A stretch of 64,000 nucleotides of DNA, from contig CAMVLW010000002.1 of NCBI GenBank assembly GCA_947168445.1, positions 1 to 64,000 on the forward strand, written 5' to 3'. Positions 23,720 to 32,290 of the stretch are shown here, one piece after another (position 1 is the stretch's first letter; each line of letters begins with the position of its first letter). Both the position numbers and the translations under genes were made by a program. The DNA is from an uncultured Clostridia bacterium. GTDB lineage: Bacteria; Bacillota; Clostridia; Oscillospirales; Acutalibacteraceae. The notes beneath the pieces are model-generated. The model had not been told where the DNA came from, made no database searches, and worked only from the letters and a program-made list of their open reading frames with translations.

Positions 23720-24307
23720 TTATTTCTTTTTCTCAATCAAGGTTTTGCTTCCTGCAATTGCCCAGATAACAACCGCCAGAAGAACGATTCCGGCAATCCA
23801 GAGCAGCCAATACTGACCGAATCTGTGGAAGATTTCGGGGCTGCCGTTGGTGTAGCGGTGAACAAAGCCATCCGCACCGTCGGCGGAAATGCCGTTTGCG
23901 TTGCAATACTCAACAGCGGTGAAAAGCTTGGCGGGGCTGCGGAATACGGAGAAGATAATCTCAACAAGGATAATCGAAGCGGGGATAGCAGCCAGCTTGG
24001 GACGGTTAACCCACAGGAAGAAGATACCGCAGAGAACGCTGAGAACGCCAACGATGATGAAAATCGTCATCACAGCGCCGTTGTGGTAGTCGTTCTGCAG
24101 CATGGTGAACATTGTGTACTGCGTAGAGGAATATGTTCCGGTAGCTACGCCCTGATTGTTGAAAACATTGATATACTGATCCTCGGGAATCATCTCAAAC
24201 ACGGGAAGCACCAGCATCAGGATGAACACGGCGGGGAAAAGAAGTGTTCCGATTACTTTAATGTACCCGGGGGTACTGTATCTTTTGCTTAACATTTTAA
24301 TGTCCAT
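23720..24307 (-). CDS. Four-helix membrane protein, unknown
   Basis: A 195-residue integral membrane protein. Hydrophobic segments lie at about residues 17-37 (GTLLFPAVFILMLVLPVF), 78-98 (AVMTIFIIVGVLSVLCGIFFL), 105-122 (AIPASIILVEIIFSVF) and 165-185 (LLWIAGIVLLAVVIWAIAG). A loop of about 40 residues between the first two is polar with many N, Q and T, likely outside. No family recognised. ATG 24307 follows GAGGTG. Monocistronic with consensus promoter and terminator. Confidence 0.75.
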   Translation of the reverse strand: MDIKMLSKRYSTPGYIKVIGTLLFPAVFILMLVLPVFEMIPEDQYINVFNNQGVATGTYSSTQYTMFTMLQNDYHNGAVMTIFIIVGVLSVLCGIFFLWVNRPKLAAIPASIILVEIIFSVFRSPAKLFTAVEYCNANGISADGADGFVHRYTNGSPEIFHRFGQYWLLWIAGIVLLAVVIWAIAGSKTLIEKKK

Positions 24308-24365
24308 AACACACCTCATTAATATTCATTTGAATTGCCGCAAAAGCGTAATCCCTCTATTGATG

Positions 24366-24394
24366 ATGATACCATAAATTGGCGGTAGTGTCAA
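24366..24394 (-). promoter_or_regulatory. Promoter of the 4-TM protein gene
   Basis: Minus strand TTGACA (24394-24389), 17 bp, TATCAT (24371-24366). Confidence 0.8.
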
Positions 24395-24485
24395 GATATT
24401 TTTAGGTAACTTTTATCAATCCGGCGCAAAAATTGAATGAAATTTGTGATTTTGCGCTATGAGAGAAACGCGCCCTTGTGTGTCT

Positions 24486-26108
24486 TTAATCAGCAGATTT
24501 CAGGATAACCGATGAATAAGCGGGCAGTGTGATTTTGCCGTCCTTTATCTCAAGGTGCTTATCCTTGACAGAGGGCAGAAAATCCGCGCGAACAGCTGCG
24601 TTTTTCATCATGTCGTCCGTAATTTCAACCGTTTTTTCCTCTTCGGGGCTGAAATTATGAATGACAAGCAGCTTTGCGCCGTCCTTTTCGATGTAATAGC
24701 CGCTGACCTGCGCGTCACCGAAATCCTGCTGCGAGGTTATTCTGCCGCGCTGAATCTCAGGGTTTTGCAGCTTGACGGTAATCAGTCTGCGGTAGTGGTT
24801 GAGAAGCGAATCCTCGTCCTTTAGCTGCTGCTTTACGCCGCCGCCCGTGGGAGCGGAAACGGTGGAAGCGCCGTCAACCGTAATCGTCGGCAGGTTGTCG
24901 CTGTCAAATACCATCGGCAGACGGTAGTACTTGTCGCTGTCGGTGCCGGGAGCGGTCATGCCGATTTCCTCGCCGTAATAGGTGAAGGAGTTGCCCGGCG
25001 TGAGCATATACACGTTCGCGGCAAACTTTTCCGCCGCAACGCCCTTGCTCTCCAAAGCATTTGCAATACGCACCTGGTCGTGGTTCGACAGGAACATCGC
25101 GTTGATATAGTCGGGATTGGCGCCGCTCATTTTGCTGTCATAGGAAGCAAGCTTTTTCACCAGCTGAGCGCCCTGATTGGTTGACATAAACTGCATGATG
25201 TCGCCCGAACTCTGCGCAAAGCGGAAGGCAAACAGGCTGTCAATGCCGCTGCCGTAGAAATCCTTGATTTCGGAATCGTCCGACCAATCCTCGCCGACGA
25301 GATAAACATCGGGTTTGATTTTCCTGCAGGTATCAACAAACCATTTCAGGAATTCAACGCCGTCGGTCTCCTTATTGCCGAAATACTTCACCGCGTCAAG
25401 GCGGAAGCCGTCAACGCCGCGGTCAAGCCAGAATTTCGCGATATTGGTGAACTCCTGTCGGGTTTCTTCGCTGTTAAGGTTCCACTCGGGCATTGTCGGG
25501 GAAAAATTTGCTTCGCAAACATAGTCGCCAACAGTGATTACCGGGGTGTCTGAGCTATAATAATCCGGCTTGTGGAACTCAAAAAGCCGCGCCTTGCCGT
25601 CAAGCTTGCCCGCTTCCACTTCCTTACACGCTTCAATAAAGAGCGGGTTTTTGTAGGAAATGTGGTTGAGCACCAAGTCGAGAATGATGTTGATGCCGCG
25701 CTTGTGCGCTTCCTCCAGCAGCTTGTCAAAATCCTCAAGCGTGCCGAAGTCCTTGTCAACATTGTAGTAATCCTCAACATTGTACTTGTGGTAGGAATCG
25801 GACGGATTTATCGGGGTCAGCCACAGCGCGTCAATTCCCAAGTCCTCTCCCCCGTTGGGGTCGCCGTCATTGAGGTAGTCAAGCTGTGAAATAATGCCCT
25901 GAAAATCACCGATGTTGTCGCCGTTGGAATCGGCATAGGACTGTGTAAAAATCTGATAATAATTGCGGTATTTATCGGTTGACGCCTTTGCTTCAACCCC
26001 CGCAACGGGGTCTTTTACGGCAGCGGGAGCCTGCTCGCCGCCGCAGCCGGAAAGCGCAAGGGTGCCGACCATCGCCGCGGATAACAAAATAGATATTGAT
26101 TTTTTCAT
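24486..26108 (-). CDS. Lipoprotein alpha-amylase / neopullulanase-type GH13 glycoside hydrolase
   Basis: A 540-residue GH13 enzyme anchored outside the membrane: lipoprotein signal MKKSISILLSAAMVGTLALS with lipobox LSGC (Cys about residue 22). The barrel motifs are in order: DLVLNHIS; GFRLDAVKY with the nucleophile Asp near 236; YLVGEDW with the acid/base Glu near 270; and LSNHDQVR with the third acid near 343. A C-terminal beta domain closes the chain. Family members cut maltodextrins and starch oligosaccharides at the cell surface. Last gene after the maltodextrin-type ABC importer, so it likely trims substrate for uptake. Exact specificity (amylase, oligo-1,6-glucosidase or neopullulanase) is open. 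Confidence 0.9.
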   Translation of the reverse strand: MKKSISILLSAAMVGTLALSGCGGEQAPAAVKDPVAGVEAKASTDKYRNYYQIFTQSYADSNGDNIGDFQGIISQLDYLNDGDPNGGEDLGIDALWLTPINPSDSYHKYNVEDYYNVDKDFGTLEDFDKLLEEAHKRGINIILDLVLNHISYKNPLFIEACKEVEAGKLDGKARLFEFHKPDYYSSDTPVITVGDYVCEANFSPTMPEWNLNSEETRQEFTNIAKFWLDRGVDGFRLDAVKYFGNKETDGVEFLKWFVDTCRKIKPDVYLVGEDWSDDSEIKDFYGSGIDSLFAFRFAQSSGDIMQFMSTNQGAQLVKKLASYDSKMSGANPDYINAMFLSNHDQVRIANALESKGVAAEKFAANVYMLTPGNSFTYYGEEIGMTAPGTDSDKYYRLPMVFDSDNLPTITVDGASTVSAPTGGGVKQQLKDEDSLLNHYRRLITVKLQNPEIQRGRITSQQDFGDAQVSGYYIEKDGAKLLVIHNFSPEEEKTVEITDDMMKNAAVRADFLPSVKDKHLEIKDGKITLPAYSSVILKSAD

Positions 26109-26170
26109 CTGTTTTTCCTCAAAGGACAGCCTAAGCTGTCGGTATCAGTGCGGCGCACCAAAGGTTAGAA

Positions 26171-26195
26171 AGGGCGGCAGCCGATGACTGCCGCC
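26171..26195 (-). promoter_or_regulatory. Intra-operon hairpin between malG and the amylase
   Basis: GGGCGGCAG (26171-26179) pairs with CTGCCGCCC (26187-26195). Nine perfect GC-rich pairs with only TTTCT after it on the transcribed strand, so it is a partial terminator or an mRNA stabiliser. Confidence 0.6.
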
Positions 26196-26232
26196 CAAAT
26201 GAGCTTATGAATTTGCAGCGATTGGCTGTGAA

Positions 26233-27111
26233 TTAGCCCTTTACGCCGCCGGCAGTTACGCCTTCTACGTAATACTTCTGCATCTTGAGGAAGAGCAGGG
26301 TAATCGGAACGGCAACAACAACCGAACCTGCCATAAACTGCTGGAAGTAGGAGCTTCTGAATTCGGCGGAAATCATCTTTTGCAGACCGATAGCAACGGT
26401 GTATTTGCTGGTATCGTCACCCATGATGATCTTCGCGAGAATGAAGTCTGTCCACGGACCGATGAACGAGGTCAACACGGTGTAAACAACGATTGGCTTG
26501 GACATCGGGAGAATAATCTTCCAGAAAATCTGGTTCTTGGTCGCGCCGTCGATTGTCGCCGCTTCGTCGAGCGCTCGCGGAATGGTATCAAAGAAGCCCT
26601 TTGAAATCTGGAAACCGAGTCCCGCGCCGCAGCTGTAGCAGAGAACCAATGCAACCAGCGTGCCGTCGAGGTGCATAATCTTTAACAGATAATACATTGC
26701 GATCATGGTCATGAAGCCGGGGAACATACCGAGAATCATGGCGATGTTCATTAATTTTTTACGAGCGCCGAAACGCAGACGGCTGAACGCGTAGGATACC
26801 ATCAAAACTGACAGTGTGGAAATTACGCAGCTGAAGCACGCAACGACGAAGGTGTTGAGGAACCACTGCGGGAAATACAGGGTAGCAGCACCGGAGCCGG
26901 AGGGCGCGTTGCCCGCGAACAGGTCGATGTAGTGCTTAAAGGTGAACTGCTTGGGGAGCAGGGCGCCGTTGTCGATAACACCGCCGTCCAAACGGAGCGA
27001 GTGGAGTACCAGATAAACGAACGGCATAACCCAGATAATACACATAACGCCGAGGATGATGTAAATGAGCGCGTTGGAAAGGTGTCTTCTGAGCTTATAA
27101 CTTTTGATCAT
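26233..27111 (-). CDS. Maltodextrin-type ABC importer, permease (MalG family)
   Basis: A 292-residue inner-membrane permease with six predicted helices and the cytoplasmic EAA loop RALDEAATIDGATKNQIFWKI near residue 195, which docks the ATPase. It ends YYVEGVTAGGVKG, the usual MalG-type tail. The start ATG overlaps the stop of malF by 4 bp (ATGA), showing coupling. No ATPase is encoded in this operon. The MsmK-type ATPase at 36.5 kb could serve it, as is common in Firmicutes. Confidence 0.92.
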   Translation of the reverse strand: MIKSYKLRRHLSNALIYIILGVMCIIWVMPFVYLVLHSLRLDGGVIDNGALLPKQFTFKHYIDLFAGNAPSGSGAATLYFPQWFLNTFVVACFSCVISTLSVLMVSYAFSRLRFGARKKLMNIAMILGMFPGFMTMIAMYYLLKIMHLDGTLVALVLCYSCGAGLGFQISKGFFDTIPRALDEAATIDGATKNQIFWKIILPMSKPIVVYTVLTSFIGPWTDFILAKIIMGDDTSKYTVAIGLQKMISAEFRSSYFQQFMAGSVVVAVPITLLFLKMQKYYVEGVTAGGVKG

Positions 27112-28607
27112 GAGAACGCCTCCTCATCCTTCATAGACTTAGAATTGTTGTAAACAATCAGCGACAGGGTAGCGCAGATAATGAATACCAAGATACCGAT
27201 AGCCGAAGCAAGACCGTAGTCCTGAACGCCCGAACCCATCGACAGGTTGTACAGCCACGTTACCAGAATATCCGTATAGCCCGCGTTGAAGTAGTCGGGG
27301 TTGGTGGGTCTGCCGCCGGTCAGCAGGAAGATTACGTTGAAGTTGTTGATGTTGCCAACGAACGTAGTAATCAGCTGAGGTGTGGTTACGAAAATCATGT
27401 AGGGAAGGGTGATTTTCGTAAAGGTTTTGAACGGCGACGCACCGTCGATGCGCGCGGATTCGTACAAGTCCTCCGGAATGTTCATCAAGATACCGGACAT
27501 TGAGAGGATGGTGTACGGAATACCAACCCAGCAGTTGACGATAATAACTGTCAACCTTGCGGTAAGCGCCTCGCCGCCGAGGAAGTTGATATGCGGGTTA
27601 ACACCGCCGTTGAAGAATGCGAGCACCATGTTGAACGCGCCATCCTCTGCGAGAATCTGGCTCATGAGCAGCAGGGATACGAACTGCGGAACAGCGATGG
27701 TGATAACGAACATGGTTCTGAACACACCCTTGAGCTTGATGCCCTTCTTGTTGATCATAAGAGCAACAATCATACCGAGGATGTAGTTCGAGAAGGTTGC
27801 GGCTACCGCCCAGATGAGCGTCCAGCCGGCGATGCCGAAGAAGGTCTGCGCCTTCTTGGCGCTGTCGATAACATTGAGCAGGTTTCCGAAGTTTTCAAGA
27901 CCTACCCAGTCAAACAGGTTGATGTGATCGGTACCGTTGTAGTTGGTAAACGCAATCAAAATCATGAAAATCAGCGGGAGAATGTTGAAAACGCTGATCA
28001 TCAAAATCGGGAAGGAAAGAAGGGTGATGTGATACTTTCCGTCGAGGAATGCGCGCGCGTCCTCTTTCAGAGAGGTGGGCTTTTCGCCGTTCTCTTTCAT
28101 TACCTGAAGCTTGTAAGCGTCCTTGATGTTGGAGATGTAAATAACAAATACAACAGCGGTAATAACGAGGGTGAGGGTCGCGTAAAGCAGAATCTGCATG
28201 GATTTCTGACCCGGAACGGTTACGGCAAAGCCGTCAATGATTTCGGTGTGCTGGGCAATGGTACCCAGAGTGGGCAGCCAGTAGAGCTGTTCCGCGCCGA
28301 AGAACACCAAAAACAGAATGTAGAGAACCTCTACGAGAAAATACAAAATACCCTTATAGTATTTTTTCTTATGCAGGCAGCCGAAGCCGAAGATTACATA
28401 AGAAAGTTTTGTCGCCCAGTCACCCTTTACAAAGGTGACACCGTAGTTTTTAAAGCCTTTGCCAATACCGACAAAGAAGTGAACAATTGCCAGACCGATC
28501 GTCTTGAAAAATCTTCCAACGGCGCCGGGCAGGTTTTTAAAGAACTTCTTAAAGTTAAAGGCAAATTTCTGCAACGGACTGAGCTGTTTATATTCAACGT
28601 ATGTCAT
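27108..28607 (-). CDS. Maltodextrin-type ABC importer, permease (MalF family) with long N-terminal extension
   Basis: A 499-residue permease. The first 90 residues are basic and amphipathic with several FKKFFKNLP-type motifs. They are followed by extra membrane segments before the six-helix permease core, as in the larger MalF proteins. The EAA motif is EDLYESARIDGASPFKTFTKI near residue 395. Partner of the MalG-like gene, which overlaps its end, and of the lipoprotein binding protein upstream. Substrate inferred as maltodextrin from the linked GH13 amylase. Confidence 0.92.
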   Translation of the reverse strand: MTYVEYKQLSPLQKFAFNFKKFFKNLPGAVGRFFKTIGLAIVHFFVGIGKGFKNYGVTFVKGDWATKLSYVIFGFGCLHKKKYYKGILYFLVEVLYILFLVFFGAEQLYWLPTLGTIAQHTEIIDGFAVTVPGQKSMQILLYATLTLVITAVVFVIYISNIKDAYKLQVMKENGEKPTSLKEDARAFLDGKYHITLLSFPILMISVFNILPLIFMILIAFTNYNGTDHINLFDWVGLENFGNLLNVIDSAKKAQTFFGIAGWTLIWAVAATFSNYILGMIVALMINKKGIKLKGVFRTMFVITIAVPQFVSLLLMSQILAEDGAFNMVLAFFNGGVNPHINFLGGEALTARLTVIIVNCWVGIPYTILSMSGILMNIPEDLYESARIDGASPFKTFTKITLPYMIFVTTPQLITTFVGNINNFNVIFLLTGGRPTNPDYFNAGYTDILVTWLYNLSMGSGVQDYGLASAIGILVFIICATLSLIVYNNSKSMKDEEAFS

Positions 28608-28686
28608 ATAAGCTCTCCTTTAAAAAGTCTGAAAATCTCTCTTTATTATATAGCGGTCGGGGTGTAAATCGTGCCGCCGCCCGCTT

Positions 28687-28803
28687 TACACCAAACTAAT
28701 AATGCCTTTTACGTTTCCCATATAATAAAAAACATTATTCGTTTGGTGTATAGAAAACGTAAATCAGGGGTTGTTCGGGGCACCCCGGAAGGGGCACCCC
28801 GAA
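28687..28803 (-). promoter_or_regulatory. Structured malE-malF intergenic RNA (nested/crossing inverted repeats)
   Basis: TACACCAAACTAATAATG (28687-28704) pairs with 28733-28750, 17 of 18. TTTACGTTT in its loop (28708-28716) can pair with AAACGTAAA outside it (28755-28763), giving A-B-A'-B' order, that is, pseudoknot topology. A separate hairpin, TTCGGGG(CA)CCCC against GGGG(CA)CCCCGAA (28774-28803), sits 30 bp past the binding-protein stop. A location directly behind a binding-protein gene suggests mRNA protection or partial termination. Confidence 0.6.
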
Positions 28804-28833
28804 GAAGTTATTAAGTTGTGAAAAACTGTCAAA

Positions 28834-30168
28834 TTATTCGTCGCGTACGTTAGCGATGGTCTTTTCAAACAGTTTCTTGGTTGCAGCCTCGTCAGCGGGG
28901 TTCCAGCCGTCCTTGTACATCTCGCTGCCGAGAGTACCCATGGAGGTCCAGAATGTACCTGCTACGTTAACCTGAGGAACAGCGTTCTCAGCCTGAGCGG
29001 CAACAGCCTGCAGAATAGCGTCGTCAGCAACAGCCTTCAGAGCTTCCTGGTTGGAGGGACCCCAGCCAATCTGCTTTGCTCTCTGCTCCTGGCATTCCTG
29101 ACCTGCGAGGTAGTAGCCGAGGATCTGAGCGGAGCGCGGGAACTTGGTGTGGGAGTTAACGCCGATGTACTTGTAACCAAACAGGGAGATAATCTGCTTG
29201 TCTTCGCTGCCAACCTTGATGGTGGGGAGCTTTGCAGCGCCGAACTTGTCGCCCAGAGCTTCCTTGTCGGGCTGGGAGTTCCAAGTACCGTCGATGCCTG
29301 CGCCAACCTTGCCGTTCTTGAAGCCGGTGGAGATGTTAGCGGGATCCTGAGAAACGAAGGTGCCCTTGTAGTCCTTCATGAGCTGAGCAAACGCCATGAG
29401 GGTCTTAACAACGGTAGCCTCGTCATACTCTTTGAACTTCTGAGTGGTGCCGTCAGCCTCAAAGCCGTCGATTTCAGCGCCGCCGGTGAAGGCGAAGATG
29501 CAGCTGTAGTAGCCGTTGCCTGCGTCCATAATGAAGGACTTGCCTGCCTTCTTACAAGCAGCCAGAACGCCTTCAAGGGTCTTAGCGTCGTCAGCGGTTA
29601 CAACAGAGTTGTCGAATACGAGATAGTAGCCATTATCATTGGTCTCGGGGAATGCGAGCAGCTGGCCGTCAAAGGTAGCAGCGGTAACGGTCTTTTCAGC
29701 GTTCATAGCCTGAACCTGAGCAGCCAGAGCGGGAGCAACCTGGGTCAGAACCTGAGCGTCCTTGAGCTTGTTGAGCTGGTCGCTCGGGAAGCCGAATACG
29801 TCGGCAGCCTTCTCAGGGTCGTTAACGATCAGAGTAGCGGCGTCGTTTTCACCCTGCGCAACAACTTCGATAGAAGCGAATTTCTTATCGGAATAGTGGG
29901 ATTTGAAAGCTTCAACCTGAGTTTTAACCAGATCAACCGCCTTGTCGGGAGCCCATACCTTCAAAGTAATGTTGTCTTCATCACCGAAGAGAGAGGCGTC
30001 AGGCCAAGAGGGGTCAACTGCAGCTGCAGCAGAAGCGTCGCCCTTGGACTCGGTCTGAGAACCGTCAGCAGCCTTGGAGCCGGAATTGTTGTTTCCGCCG
30101 CCGCCGCAGCCCGCGAACGCGGTAGCTGTCAACATGCCTGCCAATAAAATGGCGAGAACTTTTTTCAT
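28834..30168 (-). CDS. Maltodextrin-type ABC importer, substrate-binding lipoprotein (MalE family)
   Basis: A 444-residue extracellular solute-binding protein. The lipoprotein signal MKKVLAILLAGMLTATAFAG ends in lipobox FAGC (Cys about residue 20), then a glycine/serine linker. The mature part shows MalE-type marks: ITLKVWAPDKAVDL, VFGFPSDQLNKL and GAGIDGTWNSQ. It captures sugar and delivers it to MalFG. First gene of malE-malF-malG-amylase, with a TTGAAA-17-TATTAT promoter about 75 bp upstream. Codon use is restricted, consistent with high expression. Confidence 0.92.
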   Translation of the reverse strand: MKKVLAILLAGMLTATAFAGCGGGGNNNSGSKAADGSQTESKGDASAAAAVDPSWPDASLFGDEDNITLKVWAPDKAVDLVKTQVEAFKSHYSDKKFASIEVVAQGENDAATLIVNDPEKAADVFGFPSDQLNKLKDAQVLTQVAPALAAQVQAMNAEKTVTAATFDGQLLAFPETNDNGYYLVFDNSVVTADDAKTLEGVLAACKKAGKSFIMDAGNGYYSCIFAFTGGAEIDGFEADGTTQKFKEYDEATVVKTLMAFAQLMKDYKGTFVSQDPANISTGFKNGKVGAGIDGTWNSQPDKEALGDKFGAAKLPTIKVGSEDKQIISLFGYKYIGVNSHTKFPRSAQILGYYLAGQECQEQRAKQIGWGPSNQEALKAVADDAILQAVAAQAENAVPQVNVAGTFWTSMGTLGSEMYKDGWNPADEAATKKLFEKTIANVRDE

Positions 30169-30241
30169 TGGAATGTCCTTCTTTCATTAATTTTATTTCA
30201 TGGAGCAAATTGCACAAACGACTCTCTGTTCCACTAATTAA

Positions 30242-30270
30242 ATAATATCAAAAACGCAAGCAAATTTCAA
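30242..30270 (-). promoter_or_regulatory. malE operon promoter
   Basis: Minus strand TTGAAA (30270-30265), 17 bp, TATTAT (30247-30242). Confidence 0.7.
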
Positions 30271-30482
30271 CTACTTTTGTACTTTTTATCTAACTTGTTA
30301 ATTTCGGGTTCATTTTTTGTATAAAATTACCCGCAAATTTTTCCAATTTGTAACTTCCTACAAACTTTAAGACTTGATTTTATGCAAATTTACCTTTAGC
30401 CCTTTGTTAAATTTGCTCAAACGCGAACGAATTAATTGAGGGAATTGCCCCATTTTCGCCGTCGGAACCCCCTCTTTTTCGC

Positions 30483-30526
30483 TTGGTGAAAAAATTTCGT
30501 TAAAATTTTTAGTAACTTTTCACCAA
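30483..30526. promoter_or_regulatory. Inverted repeat in the malE/murE-like spacer
   Basis: TTGGTGAAAA and TTTTCACCAA, 10 of 10 complementary, separated by 24 bp that itself holds GTTA/TAAC. It could be an operator or a hairpin; too far from both promoters to assign. Confidence 0.4.
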
Positions 30527-30655
30527 TTGTCAGAAAAACGGGCGCAAGCGGTTTTTCGCGTCTTGTTTTCCGCGGATTTCACCACCACAACATCTTGTGC
30601 AGCGGCAAAACACCTGCCGCAAAAGACGGTTTTTTCACAAGTTGACGGTTTGATA

Positions 30656-30684
30656 TTGTAAACGGAAGAAATTGTTGCTATAAT
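30656..30684 (+). promoter_or_regulatory. Promoter of the MurE-like gene
   Basis: TTGTAA (30656-30661), 17 bp, TATAAT (30679-30684). Confidence 0.75.
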
Positions 30685-30732
30685 AATCATATAAATGTAT
30701 ATGCAACCCCCACGATAAAAAGGAGCGATTTC

Positions 30733-32208
30733 ATGAAACTTTCCGCGCTGTTAAAAACCACCGACGTCCTCTCGCAAACCGGCGGCGATCCCGACATCAC
30801 CGATATTGTATATGACTCCCGCAAGGCGGCGCCCGGCACGGCGTTTGTCTGCTTGAAGGGCTACACCTCCGACGGTCACAAATTCGCCGCTTCCGCGGTG
30901 GAAAAGGGCGCTTCGGCGCTTATCATCAGCGACGCGCTTGACTTTGAAGCGCCAAAAGACGTCGCTGTCGTCAAGGTAGACAACACGCGCTTGGCACTGG
31001 CGCTGATGAGCGCCGAGCTGTTCGGCAATCCGGCAAACGAGCTCAAAACCGTCGCCATCACCGGCACCAAGGGCAAAACCACCACCACGGCAATGATTGC
31101 CGAAATTTTCGAACACGCGGGCATACCCACCGGCACCATCGGCACGCTGGGTATTGTCTACGGCGGCAGCACCTATAAAACCGACAACACCACGCCCGAA
31201 AGCTACGAGATTCAAAAGGCAATGCGCGACATGATCAACGCGGGCTGCAAGGCTATGGTCATTGAAGCGTCGTCTATCGGCTTAAAGCACCACCGTCTGG
31301 CGGGCGTGACCTTTGACGTGGGCATTTTCACCAACTTCTCCGACGACCACATCGGCGGCGTGGAGCACAAGGACATGGCGGAATACCTCTACTGCAAGAG
31401 CCTGCTGTTCCGTCAGGTCAGAAACGCCGCGGCGAACTGCGACGACCCCGCTTACAAGGACATTACAAAGGACTTCCGCGGCAAGCTGCACACCTTCGGC
31501 TTTTCCGAAAACGCGCAGCTGCGCGCAGTGAACGACCATCTGCTTTCGGACGGCGGCTTTATCGGCGTGCATTTTGAAACAGAGGGCGCGAAAACGCTTT
31601 CGCTCAATGTCGGCGTTCCGGGCATTTTCAACGTCTACAACGCGCTTGCCGCCATCAGCGCCGTCAGCTTTTTCGACATTCCCGACCAAGCGATTATCGA
31701 CGGCTTAAAGGTCGCGCATGTCAAGGGCAGAGTGGAGCCGGTCGCCGTACCGGGCAACTACAGCCTGCTGATTGACTACGCGCACAACGCGCTCTCAATG
31801 GAAAACGTGCTGACAACCCTGCGGCAATACAACCCGCACCGTCTGATTACCCTTTTCGGCGCAGGCGGAAACCGCCCCAAGGTGCGCCGTTTTGAGATGG
31901 GCGAGTCCTCCGGCAGACTCAGCGATTTGTCGGTCGTCACCGAGGACAACTCGCGCTTTGAGGACGTGATGGACATTATCGAGGACATCAAGGTGGGACT
32001 TGCCAAAACCGACGGCAAATATGTCGTTGTGCCCAACCGCAAGGAAGCGATTCGCTACTGTATGCTCAACGCCGAGGACGGCGACATTATCGTCCTCGCG
32101 GGAAAGGGTCACGAGGATTATCAGGAAATCAAGGGCGTGAAATACCACATGGACGAGCGCGAGCTGATTCGTGAGATTATCGAAGAAGAGCATTTGAGTG
32201 ACGAGTGA
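30733..32208 (+). CDS. MurE-family ligase (UDP-MurNAc-tripeptide synthetase-like, divergent)
   Basis: A 491-residue three-domain Mur ligase. Family features: N-terminal DIVYDSRKAAPGTAFVCLKG; P-loop ITGTKGKTTTT (Lys where MurE usually has Asn); DNTTPES; the carbamylated-lysine region EYLYCKSLLF; HVKGRVEPV; and LIDYAHN. MurE enzymes add the third stem residue to UDP-MurNAc-Ala-Glu. The amino-acid selectivity motif is DNPR for meso-DAP. Here it reads DNSR, so the substrate Arg remains but Pro is replaced. SDDHIGGVEH instead of the usual LDFHGT also marks a divergent clade. It is either the housekeeping MurE of this lineage or a paralog for another ligation. Monocistronic, AAAAGGAG site. Confidence 0.8.
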   Translation: MKLSALLKTTDVLSQTGGDPDITDIVYDSRKAAPGTAFVCLKGYTSDGHKFAASAVEKGASALIISDALDFEAPKDVAVVKVDNTRLALALMSAELFGNPANELKTVAITGTKGKTTTTAMIAEIFEHAGIPTGTIGTLGIVYGGSTYKTDNTTPESYEIQKAMRDMINAGCKAMVIEASSIGLKHHRLAGVTFDVGIFTNFSDDHIGGVEHKDMAEYLYCKSLLFRQVRNAAANCDDPAYKDITKDFRGKLHTFGFSENAQLRAVNDHLLSDGGFIGVHFETEGAKTLSLNVGVPGIFNVYNALAAISAVSFFDIPDQAIIDGLKVAHVKGRVEPVAVPGNYSLLIDYAHNALSMENVLTTLRQYNPHRLITLFGAGGNRPKVRRFEMGESSGRLSDLSVVTEDNSRFEDVMDIIEDIKVGLAKTDGKYVVVPNRKEAIRYCMLNAEDGDIIVLAGKGHEDYQEIKGVKYHMDERELIREIIEEEHLSDE

Positions 32209-32240
32209 TTAGTGAGTTATAAGTTATAAGTGATAGGAAA

Positions 32241-32284
32241 AGTCAGCAGTCAGGAACGCTTTGTGTCCCTGACTGCTGTTTGTT
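32241..32284 (+). terminator. Terminator between the convergent MurE-like and galM genes
   Basis: CAGCAGTCAGG (32244-32254) pairs with CCTGACTGCTG (32268-32278), followed by TTTGTTTT. Confidence 0.88.
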
Positions 32285-32290
32285 TTGTGT

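Larger units (their letters stand above)
30169..30732. other. Divergent regulatory spacer between malE and the MurE-like gene
   Basis: About 560 bp without a gene, AT-rich on the malE side. It holds the malE promoter (30242-30270), an inverted repeat TTGGTGAAAA...TTTTCACCAA (30483-30526) and the MurE-like promoter (30656-30684). I see no clear LacI/MalR palindrome. Confidence 0.6.
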
